Positions 48,562 to 60,253 of a stretch of DNA of 64,000 nt are shown piece after piece (the stretch's first letter is position 1; every line of letters starts with the position of its first letter). Source of the stretch: Methylococcaceae bacterium (GTDB lineage: Bacteria; Pseudomonadota; Gammaproteobacteria; Methylococcales; Methylococcaceae). The translations under genes were made by a program, and so were the position numbers. The stretch lies in assembly GCA_004299145.1 (NCBI GenBank), contig SCQD01000044.1, forward strand, positions 1-64,000. Direction: 5' to 3'. Below the pieces are notes generated by a model. The model saw only the letters and a program-made list of their open reading frames with translations. It was not told the origin of the DNA and did no database searches.

Positions 48562-49878
48562 TTAAAAAGCCCTCGCGCACCGGACTGCGAACGGGGATTG
48601 CTTACCCTGTCCGGTTATAAAGCCAACATAAACAGTGAAGTCCTTGGCCCAGTCGCTGACGGTGTTGACCTCAGTCGAACTCCAGTAGCAATTAGAGCAA
48701 GTAACCTCGGCATTGCTCAAAAAACCCCCGACATTGGTCAACGGTGCGGGAGCGCCCGGCCCGATGTTGTCGTACATCAGCTGCAACTCGGTTAGTGACG
48801 GCAAATACCAGTCGCCATAACCATAAACGCCGCCATTATAATTTGCACAAATTTGAGCAGCATAACTGCCTGCACCCTGGTTAGCGATAATAACATCGGT
48901 ATTAGACTGTCCGCCCTTAATACCGTCTCTCACGGCGTTGGTCGTTGTCCAACTACCGCTGTACCATTGAATACCCGTGCTTTGATCGGCAGGGGCGGCT
49001 ATTAAACCGTGCTGTCCGCTGTCATAAACATAAAATACGATACCGCCGCCGTAATTGTCGCCAATAGCATGAGCCGGGTAACCTCCCGTTGCGCCTGTTG
49101 CTCCGGTCGGACCGACTAATGACGTTCCAGCCGGCCATGTTCCGCTTGCTTTCGGTCCGTGAATTTGATTGGCAGCCGTATTGATATAAAAATCGCCGTT
49201 CACGCCTACGTCGGCAGCTGGAGCAATTGCGCCACTTAGCACACTATAGCCAGTAGCGCCTGCTGCACCTTGAGCGCCGGTCGCTCCGGTCGCTCCGGTT
49301 GGACCTTGTGGGCCCGTTGCCCCGGTATCGCCTTTAGGCCCTGTTAATCCTGTTGAACCTTGAGCGCCAGTAGCGCCTGTCGCTCCGGTTAACCCGATCG
49401 GACCCTGTGGACCCGCTGCTCCGGTATCGCCTTTAGCGCCGGTAGCGCCCATCTCTCCGGTTAACCCGATCAGACCCTGTGGACCCGCTGCTCCGGTATC
49501 GCCTTTAGCGCCGGTAGCACCCATCTCTCCGGTTAACCCGATCGGACCCTGCGGCCCCTTCAAGGTCACGTCCAAATACATCCAATTACCGGTTACTGAG
49601 TTCTCTTTCGCGTCGAGGGTCGCTGTGGACGAGGTGGCGGACTCCAGCTTCAGGCTGTGGATTCCAACGAGGCCTATGGACAGCCAGTCTTGCACGAGGT
49701 CGGTGACATCCAGCGTGTTCCATGTGCGTGTGGCGAGCTTGGTCGAAACCCTGGCGCCGGTCATCCCCGCAGTCAGTAAGGTGGCGCTGTTCCAAGTTAT
49801 GCTGTTTTCATTCCAGTTATCTTCATTGAGGATAGTCGCTTTGAGTGTGGGGTAATTACGGGGCGTCACGTCCGACAC
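48562..49878 (-). CDS. Collagen-like repeat protein with C-terminal Lcl (DUF1566) domain; N-terminally truncated DNRLRE start
   Basis: A 438-residue protein in three parts. The N-terminal ~110 residues resemble the second half of a DNRLRE domain ([28 protein letters not shown]). The middle (~residues 115-275) is collagen-like Gly-X-Y with repeats such as [20 protein letters not shown]. The C-terminal ~155 residues are an Lcl/DUF1566 domain ([46 protein letters not shown]). No signal peptide is present: the GTG start is only four codons after an in-frame TGA, and [10 protein letters not shown] just before it continues the domain, so the 5' end is lost. It was probably a surface adhesin. Palindromic repeats flank it. 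Confidence 0.8.
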   Translation of the reverse strand: MSDVTPRNYPTLKATILNEDNWNENSITWNSATLLTAGMTGARVSTKLATRTWNTLDVTDLVQDWLSIGLVGIHSLKLESATSSTATLDAKENSVTGNWMYLDVTLKGPQGPIGLTGEMGATGAKGDTGAAGPQGLIGLTGEMGATGAKGDTGAAGPQGPIGLTGATGATGAQGSTGLTGPKGDTGATGPQGPTGATGATGAQGAAGATGYSVLSGAIAPAADVGVNGDFYINTAANQIHGPKASGTWPAGTSLVGPTGATGATGGYPAHAIGDNYGGGIVFYVYDSGQHGLIAAPADQSTGIQWYSGSWTTTNAVRDGIKGGQSNTDVIIANQGAGSYAAQICANYNGGVYGYGDWYLPSLTELQLMYDNIGPGAPAPLTNVGGFLSNAEVTCSNCYWSSTEVNTVSDWAKDFTVYVGFITGQGKQSPFAVRCARAF

Positions 49879-49909
49879 GTAGAAATGTAATCAGAGACTG
49901 GAACGACGG

Positions 49910-49969
49910 GGTCAGGCCTTACGTTTTACATTTTTCGCTCGCTTTTTATGTCAATTGTAAGGCCTGACC
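49910..49969. repeat. Palindromic repeat, copy 2 (CAGGCCTTAC family)
   Basis: GGTCAGGCCTTACGTTTTACA (49910-49930) and its inverted partner at 49949-49969 (ending GTAAGGCCTGACC) enclose an 18-base centre. Together with copy 1 it brackets the collagen-like gene. Confidence 0.8.
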
Positions 49970-50070
49970 CTGTATCCGGGCGCCGTTACAGCGACGCCCG
50001 GCGGCAATATAACGTGTTGTTAATTCGAGCAGCACGCCGAAGTGTTCGTTCGTACAGTAGAGAACCGTCC

Positions 50071-50436
50071 ATGAAAACCCGCAGGCAAGTGATTGACGCC
50101 ATAGAACGCATTGAGGTGGCGATACGTACCCAATTTGCCTATCAATTGGCGGTTGTGCGAAATCTCTGCGCCCACCATAGCCGCCTGTGGAATCGTGAGT
50201 TTACTTTTACCTTCAAGCTGCCGCATCAGCGGCCTCAGGCGATTTTGGCCAGTTTGAATCCAGTCGAGCCGAAAAAGCTCTACAACACCCTGACTATGCT
50301 GGCCTATTTGTTGGATAACGTCAGTCCTGGGCATCATTGGAAGCAACGACTGAGTACCTTGATAACCAACCATGCTGCACCAACGCTGAGCATGGGTTTT
50401 CCCGCCGACTGGCAAGTCAAATCCCTCTGGAAATAA
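50071..50436 (+). pseudogene. Abi_2 (abortive-infection-like) gene remnant
   Basis: The reading frame encodes AIERIEVAIRTQFAYQLAVV fused directly to RNLCAHHSRLWNRE. The first part is the N-terminal helix of Abi_2 (AbiD/AbiF) proteins. The second is the HEPN-type RNxxxH motif near their C-terminus. About 100 residues that normally lie between are missing, and the usual start region is also gone. The C-terminal LYNTLTMLAYLLDNVSPGH is as in the family. It is therefore an internally deleted fossil of a phage-defence gene, next to another decayed defence gene. Confidence 0.72.
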
Positions 50437-50454
50437 AAAAAGGAAACGCGAAGG

Positions 50455-50815
50455 ATGACCCCACTTGCACACGATTTCATGCCCGGCAACCTGGTTCGCG
50501 CCCGTGGCCGCGAATGGGTGGTGCAAAGCGACTCCCGCTGCTCATGGCGTTGCGTCTGACCACCTACGGCTGTTGATCGCCGACGACGTGGGCATCGGCA
50601 AAACCATAGAAGCGGGGCTGATTGCACGGGAACTAATGGATTGCGGCGAAATCAGCCGTCTGGCCGTGTTGTGCCCGCCGCATCTGGTCGAGCAATGGCA
50701 GAGTGAATTGGCAACCCGCTTCCACCAATGCGTCATCGTGGACGAAGCGCATACCTGCGCTGCCGCCGGCCAGGGCAAACAACCGTGTCACCTTTCGACA
50801 CAAAGGCGCCACTAA
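50455..50815 (+). pseudogene. SNF2-type helicase gene remnant (defence-system-like)
   Basis: An ATG at 50455 after an AGGAAACGCGAAGG stretch opens [20 protein letters not shown], a start typical of large SNF2-type helicases of phage-defence loci, and ends at a TGA after 34 codons. In another frame, [20 protein letters not shown] is an intact Walker A region, then [20 protein letters not shown], then an abrupt jump to [18 protein letters not shown] (Walker B). Frameshift and internal deletions mark a pseudogene. The resemblance to DISARM DrmD-type helicases is an inference. Confidence 0.7.
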
Positions 50816-50854
50816 AAAGTGCCGGATCAGGGGCTCGAACAGGGGTTAAGCATG

Positions 50855-50874
50855 GGCGGATTTTCCGCCTTTTT
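50855..50874 (+). terminator. Small terminator-like hairpin
   Basis: GGCGGA-TTT-TCCGCC followed by five T on the plus strand. It lies after the decayed helicase fragment, which converges on recJ. Confidence 0.65.
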
Positions 50875-50985
50875 CAACGCCGATTTTTGCCCCATCGGCG
50901 AGGGGTTTGGGAGCGCGGTAGCTGTCGCCGTCGAGGACCACACGGTAGGGTACGCACAGCGTACCCTTAGCGGGGATCGTTTGCC

Positions 50986-52716
50986 TCACCCCGCTTCCAG
51001 ATATTCCACCCGCAATTGCAGCGTGCGCGCATCGCGAAAGGTGTTGACGTCCAGGCGGTACACCAGGCGCAAGCGCCGGCTGCCCAGCCATTGCTGGGGT
51101 TCGTCCACGTTGAACGCCACGGCGTCCACGCGCCGCCCGCTGTCGGGCAGGGCCAGCACCAGGCGCAGGTGCTTTTCGGCCATGATGCGCACCTCTTCGA
51201 CGTCGAACAATCCGTCGAAGCTCGGTTCGGGAAAGCCCTGTCCCCACGGCCCGGCCTGTTGCAGCATTTCGGCAAATTGCAATAAAAAATCGCCGTGTTC
51301 CAGCGCGCCGTCGGTATAAAGCGTGTTTTCCGCCTGCCAGCCCTGCAATTGCCTGGCCGCCACTTGTTCCAGAGCATCCACGAAGGCCGGATAGTCGTTC
51401 GCGCGCAGCGTCAGGCCCGCCGCCATGGCGTGGCCGCCGAATTTTTGCAGCAGGCCGGGGTGGGCCACCGCCACGTCGCTGAGCAAATCGCGGATGTGGA
51501 TGCTGGAAACGGAACGCGCCGAGCCTTTCAACTCGCCGTCGCTGCCCGGCGCAAATGCGATCACCGGCCGGTGCAGGCGGTCTTTGACCCGCGACGCCAG
51601 GATGCCGATCACGCCCTGGTGCCAACCGGCGTCGTACAAACACGCGACCGGCTGCCGCTCGGCCGTTGCCAGCCAGTTCCCGCTCTGCATGATTTTGAAG
51701 GCTTCCAGCTTCATGCGGTCTTCGATGCCGCGCCGCTCCAGATTCAGGCCGTCCAGCGCACAGGCCATTTCCCGCGCCGCCGCGAGGTCGTCGGTCAACA
51801 GGCATTCAATCCCCAGGCCCATGTCTTCCAAACGTCCGGCGGCGTTCAAGCGCGGCGCGACGTTGAACCCCAGATCACCGGCCACCAGATTGGCCGGGCT
51901 GCGCTTGGCGACTTCCAGCAAAGCCAGCACGCCGGCGTGGGCCTGGCCTTTGCGTATGCGCTGCAAACCCTGCTGCACCAGCACGCGGTTGATGCGATCC
52001 AGCGGCACCACGTCGGCCACCGTGCCCAGCGCCACCAAGTCCAGCAATCGGCCCAGATTCGGCTCGGCCAGTCCGCAACGCTCGAACCAGCCGGCCTCTC
52101 TGAGCTTGCTGCGCAACGCGATCAACACGTAAAACATCACCCCCACTCCGGCCAGCGCTTTACTGGGAAAGGCGTCGCCGGGCAGGTTGGGGTTGACGAT
52201 GGCGTCGGCGGCGGGCAGCGTGGGACCGGGCAGGTGGTGATCGGTGACGAGCACGCCGATGCCCAGTGCTTTGGCCGCCGCCACGCCTTCCAGGCTGGCG
52301 ATGCCGTTGTCCACGGTAATCAGACAATCGGGCCGGCGCGCGGCGGCCAGGGCGACGATTTCCGGCGTCAAGCCATAACCGTATTCAAAGCGGTTGGGCA
52401 CCAGGTAATCGACCTGCCTGGCGCCCAGGCTGCGCAGACCACGCAATGCCACGGCGCAGGCGGTGGCGCCGTCGGCGTCGAAATCCGCCACCACCAGCAG
52501 GCGCTTATCCTGCATGACGGCGGCGCTCAGCAGATCGGCCATGGCATCCATGCCGGACAGGTTCGATGGCGGCGGCAGGCTGTCCAGGGAACGATCCAGT
52601 TGCTGGATGTTTTGCACGGCACGGGCGTAGTAGATGCGCTGCAGGACCGGGTGCAAGTGTTGCAGTGGGTGATCAATCGGGGTGGGGTAGGTGCGGCGGA
52701 CGATGTTTTTTTTCAC
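50986..52716 (-). CDS. recJ: Single-stranded-DNA-specific exonuclease RecJ
   Basis: A 576-residue 5'-3' exonuclease of recombination and mismatch repair. DHH motifs are visible: VVADFDADGATACAVAL, DCLITVDNGIAS and LVTDHHLPGPTLPAADAIV. The DHHA1 part has FGGHAMAAGLTL. The GTG at 52716 gives VKKNIVRRTYP and E. coli-like length (577). The frame continues upstream to 52806, adding 30 residues unlike the family. The gene diverges from the REC-GGDEF gene. The minus-strand continuation past its stop has no recognisable domain. Confidence 0.94.
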   Translation of the reverse strand: MKKNIVRRTYPTPIDHPLQHLHPVLQRIYYARAVQNIQQLDRSLDSLPPPSNLSGMDAMADLLSAAVMQDKRLLVVADFDADGATACAVALRGLRSLGARQVDYLVPNRFEYGYGLTPEIVALAAARRPDCLITVDNGIASLEGVAAAKALGIGVLVTDHHLPGPTLPAADAIVNPNLPGDAFPSKALAGVGVMFYVLIALRSKLREAGWFERCGLAEPNLGRLLDLVALGTVADVVPLDRINRVLVQQGLQRIRKGQAHAGVLALLEVAKRSPANLVAGDLGFNVAPRLNAAGRLEDMGLGIECLLTDDLAAAREMACALDGLNLERRGIEDRMKLEAFKIMQSGNWLATAERQPVACLYDAGWHQGVIGILASRVKDRLHRPVIAFAPGSDGELKGSARSVSSIHIRDLLSDVAVAHPGLLQKFGGHAMAAGLTLRANDYPAFVDALEQVAARQLQGWQAENTLYTDGALEHGDFLLQFAEMLQQAGPWGQGFPEPSFDGLFDVEEVRIMAEKHLRLVLALPDSGRRVDAVAFNVDEPQQWLGSRRLRLVYRLDVNTFRDARTLQLRVEYLEAG

Positions 52717-52829
52717 GGCAAACCGATTCGTTGAGATTCGCGGCGATTGTACCCGACAACCCGCCTCGTTCACCTGGTCAACCAAACGCGCTAGACTGTC
52801 TTTCATCGTTCAAGCGCCACTGATGGTTG

Positions 52830-53747
52830 ATGCCAATGATGGAATACCCCAAACCGACCGTATTGATCGTCGATGACGCCAGGGAGAACATAAAAATCCT
52901 GGCTGGATTATTGGCGGACGACGAAATCCGCGTGATTTTCGCCGTCAGCGGTCAGGCGGCGCTGGATAAAGTCGAGCGCGAGCCCGTCGATTTGATTTTG
53001 CTGGACGTGGTGATGCCGGATATGGATGGTTATGAGGTCTGCCGCCGCTTAAAAGCGGATCATCGCTTTCGTGATATTCCGGTTATTTTTGTGACCGGGC
53101 GGGACAGCGGCGAGGACGAAGAATTGGGGCTGTCGCTGGGCGCCATCGATTACATCACCAAACCGTTCAGGTCCAGCGTGGTGCGCATCCGCGTGCAAAA
53201 CCACCTGAATTTGCGCCGCCTGCAACAAACCCTGGAACGTCTGGCCATCACCGACCCGCTCACCGGTGTCGGCAATCGCCGCTATTTTCTCGACCACATT
53301 CGTCTCGCCCAGCAGCGCAGCGAACAAAACGGCGCGTCTTTCACGCTGATCATGCTGGATCTGGATCATTTCAAGCTCATCAACGACGGCTTTGGCCATG
53401 ACGTCGGCGACACCGCCCTGATGGAGATCGCACACTACTGCCGCGTCAGGCTACGCCCCAGCGATTTGTTTTGCCGCTACGGCGGGGAAGAGTTCGTGGT
53501 GCTGTTGCCCGATACCGGTTTGCATGAGGGTAAAATCATCGCCGAACAACTGCTGCATGGAATAGGTGCGCTGGAAATCGCCGCGCAGGATCTGGCTTTA
53601 CACTTGACGGCCAGCTTTGGCGTCGCGCAAATCGAACCTGGAGAATCGTACTCTTCCGTGCTGATCAGGGCCGACCAGGCCCTGTATCGCGCCAAGCAAT
53701 ATGGACGTAACCGTGTTGAAAGTGATCCCGATGAAAAGAACAACTAA
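52830..53747 (+). CDS. Response regulator with GGDEF domain (diguanylate cyclase, PleD/WspR-like)
   Basis: A 305-residue protein. An N-terminal receiver domain (VLIVDDARENIKIL, phospho-acceptor Asp59 in LILLDVVMPDMDGYEV, the KPF switch lysine near residue 110) precedes a GGDEF domain (DPLTGVGNRRYFLD, DLDHFKLINDGFGHDVGD, catalytic GGEEF at residues 218-222). An inhibitory I-site RPSD lies five residues before GGEEF, so product inhibition is expected. The gene makes c-di-GMP when phosphorylated. It overlaps the following receptor gene by 17 bases and probably receives signals from the hybrid kinase in the same operon. Confidence 0.93.
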   Translation: MPMMEYPKPTVLIVDDARENIKILAGLLADDEIRVIFAVSGQAALDKVEREPVDLILLDVVMPDMDGYEVCRRLKADHRFRDIPVIFVTGRDSGEDEELGLSLGAIDYITKPFRSSVVRIRVQNHLNLRRLQQTLERLAITDPLTGVGNRRYFLDHIRLAQQRSEQNGASFTLIMLDLDHFKLINDGFGHDVGDTALMEIAHYCRVRLRPSDLFCRYGGEEFVVLLPDTGLHEGKIIAEQLLHGIGALEIAAQDLALHLTASFGVAQIEPGESYSSVLIRADQALYRAKQYGRNRVESDPDEKNN

Positions 53748-55752
53748 CCGCCTGTCTTGGCCGATGATTTTATGCTTGCAGCTTGCCTTGCCTGCGGCAA
53801 GCGCCGATGAATTCTCCATCGATGAAGTCAGAAACATGTCGCTGGATGATATTCTCCAGGTGAATATCAGCACCGGCACACAGAAACCGTTGGCGCGGAC
53901 GCCCACCACCACCAGCATGGTGACGGCGCAGGACATCGAGCGCATGGGCGCGGTGGACGTGTTCGACGTGCTGGAAATGATTCCCGGCGTACACGTCTAT
54001 CCGGCGCAGGATGGCGCCATGTCCGCTGCCGTGGATATCCGCGGTCTGCACAGCGTCAAGGGCGCGCAAGTGCTGTTTTTGCGCGACGGCAAGCCGGTGC
54101 GCAGCGTGGAGTTTGCCGCCCAGCCGGAAATTTTCCGCATGTCGGCCCAGCTCATCGAACGCATTGAGGTGATACGTGGTCCCGGCTCCGCGCTGTACGG
54201 CGCCGATGCGTTTGCCGGCGTCATCAACGTCATTACCAAAAAGAACGCCAATATGCTGGGCGCGCGCGGCGGCTCTTTCGGCAGCGCCGAAGGCTGGCTG
54301 GGCAAGAGCGGCTCATTGGGCCCCATCAATTGGGACATGCTGGTGGATTACTCGCGCAGCGACGGCGATTCCAGCCGGATATTCCGTCACGACTTTTTGA
54401 GCGTTGCAGGGCAGCCGAGCTGGTCTCCCGGCGTCCTCGCCACCCAGTTCGACGTGGTGGACGCGCAATTAAGGCTGTCATCGGGGCCATTCTCCAGCCG
54501 CTTCTGGCTGTGGGATTCCCGCTCCGGGTTCGGCCTGAGCCCGGGCAATACCTATGCACCGAACAACACGGTCAGTTCCGCGACGCATCTGGCCGAATTG
54601 ACCTATGAAGACAAGGTGTCGACCGACGGCAATCTGAAAACGTCTTTCACTTACAGCGACTTTGCCGTGCGCCGTGAAGCATCGGTGTTGCCGGCCGGCG
54701 CTTTCGGCTATTATCTAACCGACGTCCACCAGATGGACAAGGTCAAAGAAGAACGCCTGCAATTCGACAGCGCATACACTTACACGGGCTTCAACCGGCA
54801 CCGCCTGCGCGTTGCCAGCGGTTGGATGGGCGAAAGCCTGGCCAGCCCCACGTTTATCTTTTCCGGCATCACCCTACCACCCTCGCCCCCGGTTTCCCCG
54901 CTCTACCTGCCGCACAGCCGTGACCTGGGCTATTTTGCCCTGCAGGACGAATACGCTTTTGCCAGAGACTGGGAGCTGACCGCCGGCATCCGCTACGACC
55001 ACTACAGTGATTTCGGCGACGTCGCCAACCCGCGCGCCGGCCTGGTGTGGACGGCGACATCCAGCCTCACCGCCAAACTGATCTACGGCGAAGCGTTTCG
55101 CGCGCCGGCCTTTGCCGAGTTGTACAAAATCGCGCCGGGCATTACCGGCAATCCGGATTTGCGCCCCGAAAAGCAGCGTAGCGTGGAATTATCGCTGGAT
55201 TATCATCCTACGGAGCGCCTGCACACGGCGTTGGCGCTGTATCGCTATCTGTCGACCGAACTGATTCAAAGCTATAAAGCCTATACCAATCCGGAGCACC
55301 CCCTGGGCGGCGTGTATAACGACCGCTCTCAGTTGGGCATGGGCGCCGAATGGGAACTGGGCTATGCGCTGAGCGAGCAGTTACGCATCGATACTTCCCT
55401 GGCGTACAACAATTCACTGAACGACGACACCGAGCAAAGAATCGCGTTCACGCCGCGCTGGTCCGCCAAGACCATGATCAACTGGCAGTTTCAGCCGCAG
55501 TGGAATCTGAATCTGCGCGTCAGGGCCTATATGGACCGCGTCCGCAGCCCGCAGGATCTGGGGCCGCCGATACCGGATTACCAATTGGTGGATCTGACCT
55601 TGGGCCATCGCCTCAACAGCCACGCTTCGGTATCGCTGTCGGTGCAGAACCTGATCGACAGCAAGGCCTATGAACCCAGTATCAGCAGTGTGGCCGACGA
55701 CTTCAGGCTGCCGGGCCGCAGCTTTTTGGGCAAGGTGGAATACCGTTTTTGA
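53731..55752 (+). CDS. TonB-dependent receptor (sensor-type) in c-di-GMP operon
   Basis: A 673-residue outer-membrane protein with signal peptide (SWPMILCLQLALPAASA). The N-terminal SLDDILQVNISTGTQKPL segment precedes a plug domain (TAQDIERMGAVDVFDVLEMI, DIRGLHSVKGAQVLFLRDGK, VIRGPGSALYGADAFAGVIN). The barrel follows and ends in FLGKVEYRF. The ATG at 53731 is used because the upstream ATG lies inside the preceding gene. It overlaps both neighbours. Receptors in YfiR-containing operons are proposed to detect envelope or ligand signals; the ligand is unknown. Confidence 0.92.
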   Translation: MKRTTNRLSWPMILCLQLALPAASADEFSIDEVRNMSLDDILQVNISTGTQKPLARTPTTTSMVTAQDIERMGAVDVFDVLEMIPGVHVYPAQDGAMSAAVDIRGLHSVKGAQVLFLRDGKPVRSVEFAAQPEIFRMSAQLIERIEVIRGPGSALYGADAFAGVINVITKKNANMLGARGGSFGSAEGWLGKSGSLGPINWDMLVDYSRSDGDSSRIFRHDFLSVAGQPSWSPGVLATQFDVVDAQLRLSSGPFSSRFWLWDSRSGFGLSPGNTYAPNNTVSSATHLAELTYEDKVSTDGNLKTSFTYSDFAVRREASVLPAGAFGYYLTDVHQMDKVKEERLQFDSAYTYTGFNRHRLRVASGWMGESLASPTFIFSGITLPPSPPVSPLYLPHSRDLGYFALQDEYAFARDWELTAGIRYDHYSDFGDVANPRAGLVWTATSSLTAKLIYGEAFRAPAFAELYKIAPGITGNPDLRPEKQRSVELSLDYHPTERLHTALALYRYLSTELIQSYKAYTNPEHPLGGVYNDRSQLGMGAEWELGYALSEQLRIDTSLAYNNSLNDDTEQRIAFTPRWSAKTMINWQFQPQWNLNLRVRAYMDRVRSPQDLGPPIPDYQLVDLTLGHRLNSHASVSLSVQNLIDSKAYEPSISSVADDFRLPGRSFLGKVEYRF

Positions 55753-56283
55753 AAACACGGACGCCGCTTGATAGGAAAGGCGCAATCCGTGGCGTAACGC
55801 CATGGTTGGCGCTGCTGGCCTGCCTGATTCCCTGCCCCGCGCCGGCGGTGGACTCCGCCGAGACCATTCGCGCTTCGGTGATCGAAAAAATCGCCCGCTT
55901 TATTGAATGGCCTGCGTTCGACAACGAGCGCTTCACGCTCTGTACAGTGGTTGATACGTCGTTAATGGCGGCACTGACCGGTTACTACGAAACTGCCACG
56001 CTGGCGGGTAAGCCGGTCACCCTGGTCACGTTCAAAAAGCACTCGCCACCACCCTATTGCCAAGCCATTTATCTGGGCGAAAAGGACATGGATGCCGTCG
56101 ACACCGTGCTGCAAGCCACCCGCAACCAGCCGGTGCTGCTGGTTGCGGAAAAAGAGGATGCCGTGTCGCAAGGCGTACACGTGGATTTTTTTACCTCGGC
56201 GGATCGGCTGCATTTGGAGGTCAATCGCAGGGCACTGGAATCCAGCGGCTTCAAGGTCAGCTATCACTTATTGAAGGTGGCGC

Positions 56284-56297
<14 letters not shown>
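55749..56297 (+). CDS. YfiR-family periplasmic regulator (DUF4154)
   Basis: A 182-residue secreted protein. A hydrophobic leader ([18 protein letters not shown]) is followed by [18 protein letters not shown], then conserved [10 protein letters not shown] and [20 protein letters not shown]. YfiR in Pseudomonas represses the cyclase YfiN from the periplasm; here the partner is likely the hybrid kinase. The TTG start overlaps the receptor stop (TTGA). The gene overlaps the kinase gene by 14 bases, so it is translationally coupled on both sides. Confidence 0.9.
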
Positions 56298-59397
<3,100 letters not shown>

Positions 59398-59415
59398 ACC
59401 TGCCCATCTCCAAAC

Positions 59416-60231
59416 ATGACACAATCCCCCAAGCGCACGGTATTTTTAATCTCGGACCATACCGGCATTACCGTGCAGACCATCGCCAAGACGCTGCTCA
59501 GCCAGTTTGAAAGCGTGGTGTTTGAGCGGGTGACGCTGCCGTTTGTGGATAGCCCGGAAAAACTGCGCCAGGCGTGCGGGCGCATCGATACGCAGTCGGC
59601 GCAAAGCGGGCTGAAACCCATCGTGCTGAGCAGCCTCACCGACAGCCGCTTGCGTGCACAGTTACGCTGCTGTCAGGGCCTGGTGCTGGACGTGTTCGAC
59701 GCATTTATAGGCGCGCTGGAAAAGGAACTGAGCCAACCGGCGTCCAGGGTAGTGGGGCGCGCACACGGCGCGCCGGACCAGGCCGCCGGGCAACGGCGCA
59801 TTAAAGCGCTGCGTTTTGCTCTGCGAACCGAGGACGGCGTGCAAATCGAAGATTATCCCCGTGCCGACCTCATCGTGTTGGGCGCGTCGCGTTGCGGCAA
59901 AACGCCCGTTTGTTTGTATCTGGCGATGCATAACGGTCTCAACGTCGCACAATATTCGCTGAACGAAGACGAACTTGCCGCCGGCGTTTTACCTGGCCTG
60001 CTATGGCCCTATCGCGCCAAGTTGTGCGGCTTGCTGGTGGAGCCGCTGCAGTTGGCGGCCAATCGGGAGGAGCGCCGGCCCGGCAGCGGTTATGCGTCGG
60101 CAGGCCAGTGCGCCAAAGAAATTGAGGCGGCGCGGGCGCTGTATACCGCAGAGCAGATTCCCTTTCTGGATGCCAAATCGATGTCTGTGGAAGAAATGGC
60201 GGTGCGGCTGTTGCGGTGCTGCAAGCTTTAG
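59416..60231 (+). CDS. ppsR: PEP synthase regulatory kinase/pyrophosphorylase (PpsR, DUF299)
   Basis: A 271-residue bifunctional Ser/Thr kinase and pyrophosphorylase that switches phosphoenolpyruvate synthase. MTQSPKRTVFLISDHTGITV and the P-loop LGASRCGKTPVCLYLAMHNG are family signatures, as is the C-terminal FLDAKSMSVEEMAVRLL. It is 18 bases after the kinase gene, but its role seems unrelated. ppsA is not in this window. The repeat end motif CCGGCGTTGATA lies directly after its stop. Confidence 0.93.
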   Translation: MTQSPKRTVFLISDHTGITVQTIAKTLLSQFESVVFERVTLPFVDSPEKLRQACGRIDTQSAQSGLKPIVLSSLTDSRLRAQLRCCQGLVLDVFDAFIGALEKELSQPASRVVGRAHGAPDQAAGQRRIKALRFALRTEDGVQIEDYPRADLIVLGASRCGKTPVCLYLAMHNGLNVAQYSLNEDELAAGVLPGLLWPYRAKLCGLLVEPLQLAANREERRPGSGYASAGQCAKEIEAARALYTAEQIPFLDAKSMSVEEMAVRLLRCCKL

Positions 60232-60253
60232 ATCCCGGCGTTGATAGGTCATT

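Noticed and set aside
49050-49560. CRISPR or satellite array
   Set aside because: These are Gly-X-Y codon repeats in an open frame.
50846-50985. Minus-strand coding extension beyond recJ (VLDGDSYRAPKPLAD)
   Set aside because: It lies after the recJ stop in another frame, has no start of its own and matches no family I recognise.
51295-52734. 479-codon open frame antisense to recJ
   Set aside because: A shadow of a convincing RecJ gene in GC-rich DNA, with low-complexity content.
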